NCBI GenBank assembly: GCA_031271725.1
Contig: JAISVE010000142.1
Span: forward strand, 1-7,332
Source: Bacteroidales bacterium
Lineage (GTDB): Bacteria > Bacteroidota > Bacteroidia > Bacteroidales > P3
DNA: 7,332 nucleotides
Direction of reading: 5' to 3'
The position numbers and the translations under genes are program-made. Position 1 is the first letter of the stretch. Each line of letters starts with the position of its first letter. The notes under the pieces were generated by a model. The model had not been told where the DNA came from, did no database searches, and saw nothing but the letters and a program-made list of their open reading frames with translations. Below, in pieces: positions 7,330 to 7,332 of the stretch.

Positions 7330-7332
7330 ATG

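Noticed and set aside
7297..7332. CIRCE or other heat-shock operator upstream of grpE
   Set aside because: No TTAGCACTC/GAGTGCTAA arms or similar are present in the visible 36 bases. The window ends too soon to exclude one further upstream.

Overview
The window looks like chromosomal DNA from an anaerobic member of the Bacteroidota, probably Bacteroidales. The basis is the wording of the proteins, recalled rather than searched: the pyruvate:ferredoxin oxidoreductase N-terminus, the GrpE C-terminus and the DnaJ C-terminal domains all read like Bacteroidales versions. The moderate to low GC, the A-rich leaders without a Shine-Dalgarno box and the promoter-like TAnnTTTG variants agree with this. 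I see no phage, insertion sequence, tRNA, rRNA or CRISPR.

Layout. Bases 39-3569 (+) encode a complete single-chain pyruvate:ferredoxin (flavodoxin) oxidoreductase, followed by a strong intrinsic terminator at 3596-3629. Facing it on the minus strand are two chaperone genes, read grpE (7296-6763) and then dnaJ (6556-3692). The 206-base gap between them holds a large imperfect inverted repeat, a degenerate direct repeat and a possible promoter for dnaJ. grpE and dnaJ are the cofactors of DnaK (nucleotide exchange and J-protein stimulation of ATPase); dnaK is not in the window.

The unusual part is the dnaJ reading frame. A complete, canonical class A DnaJ (J domain, G/F linker, four CxxCxGxG zinc motifs, both substrate-binding domains, and the usual amphipathic FFxxxKxxF ending) does not stop at about residue 398. 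It runs in frame into a further 556 residues. The last DnaJ residues, MKEYF, are at the same time the first residues of what looks like a complete export signal (hydrophobic core, then ANA|A). After it come a T/A/S-rich linker, a charged helix built of four 11-residue repeats like those of LEA proteins, and a large domain that resembles a secreted Bacteroidota transglutaminase-like family. In that domain the expected Cys, His and Asp positions appear to be Glu883, Phe910 and Ser937, so it is probably not an active enzyme.

Two readings are possible. The cell may make a 954-residue DnaJ tethered in the inner membrane with a periplasmic pseudo-transglutaminase domain. Or one frame may encode two proteins, a DnaJ and, from an internal ATG at 5377, a 561-residue exported protein. 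A deletion or recombination joining the dnaJ 3' end to the start of a downstream signal-peptide gene would explain the junction. An assembly or base-call error must be ruled out first.
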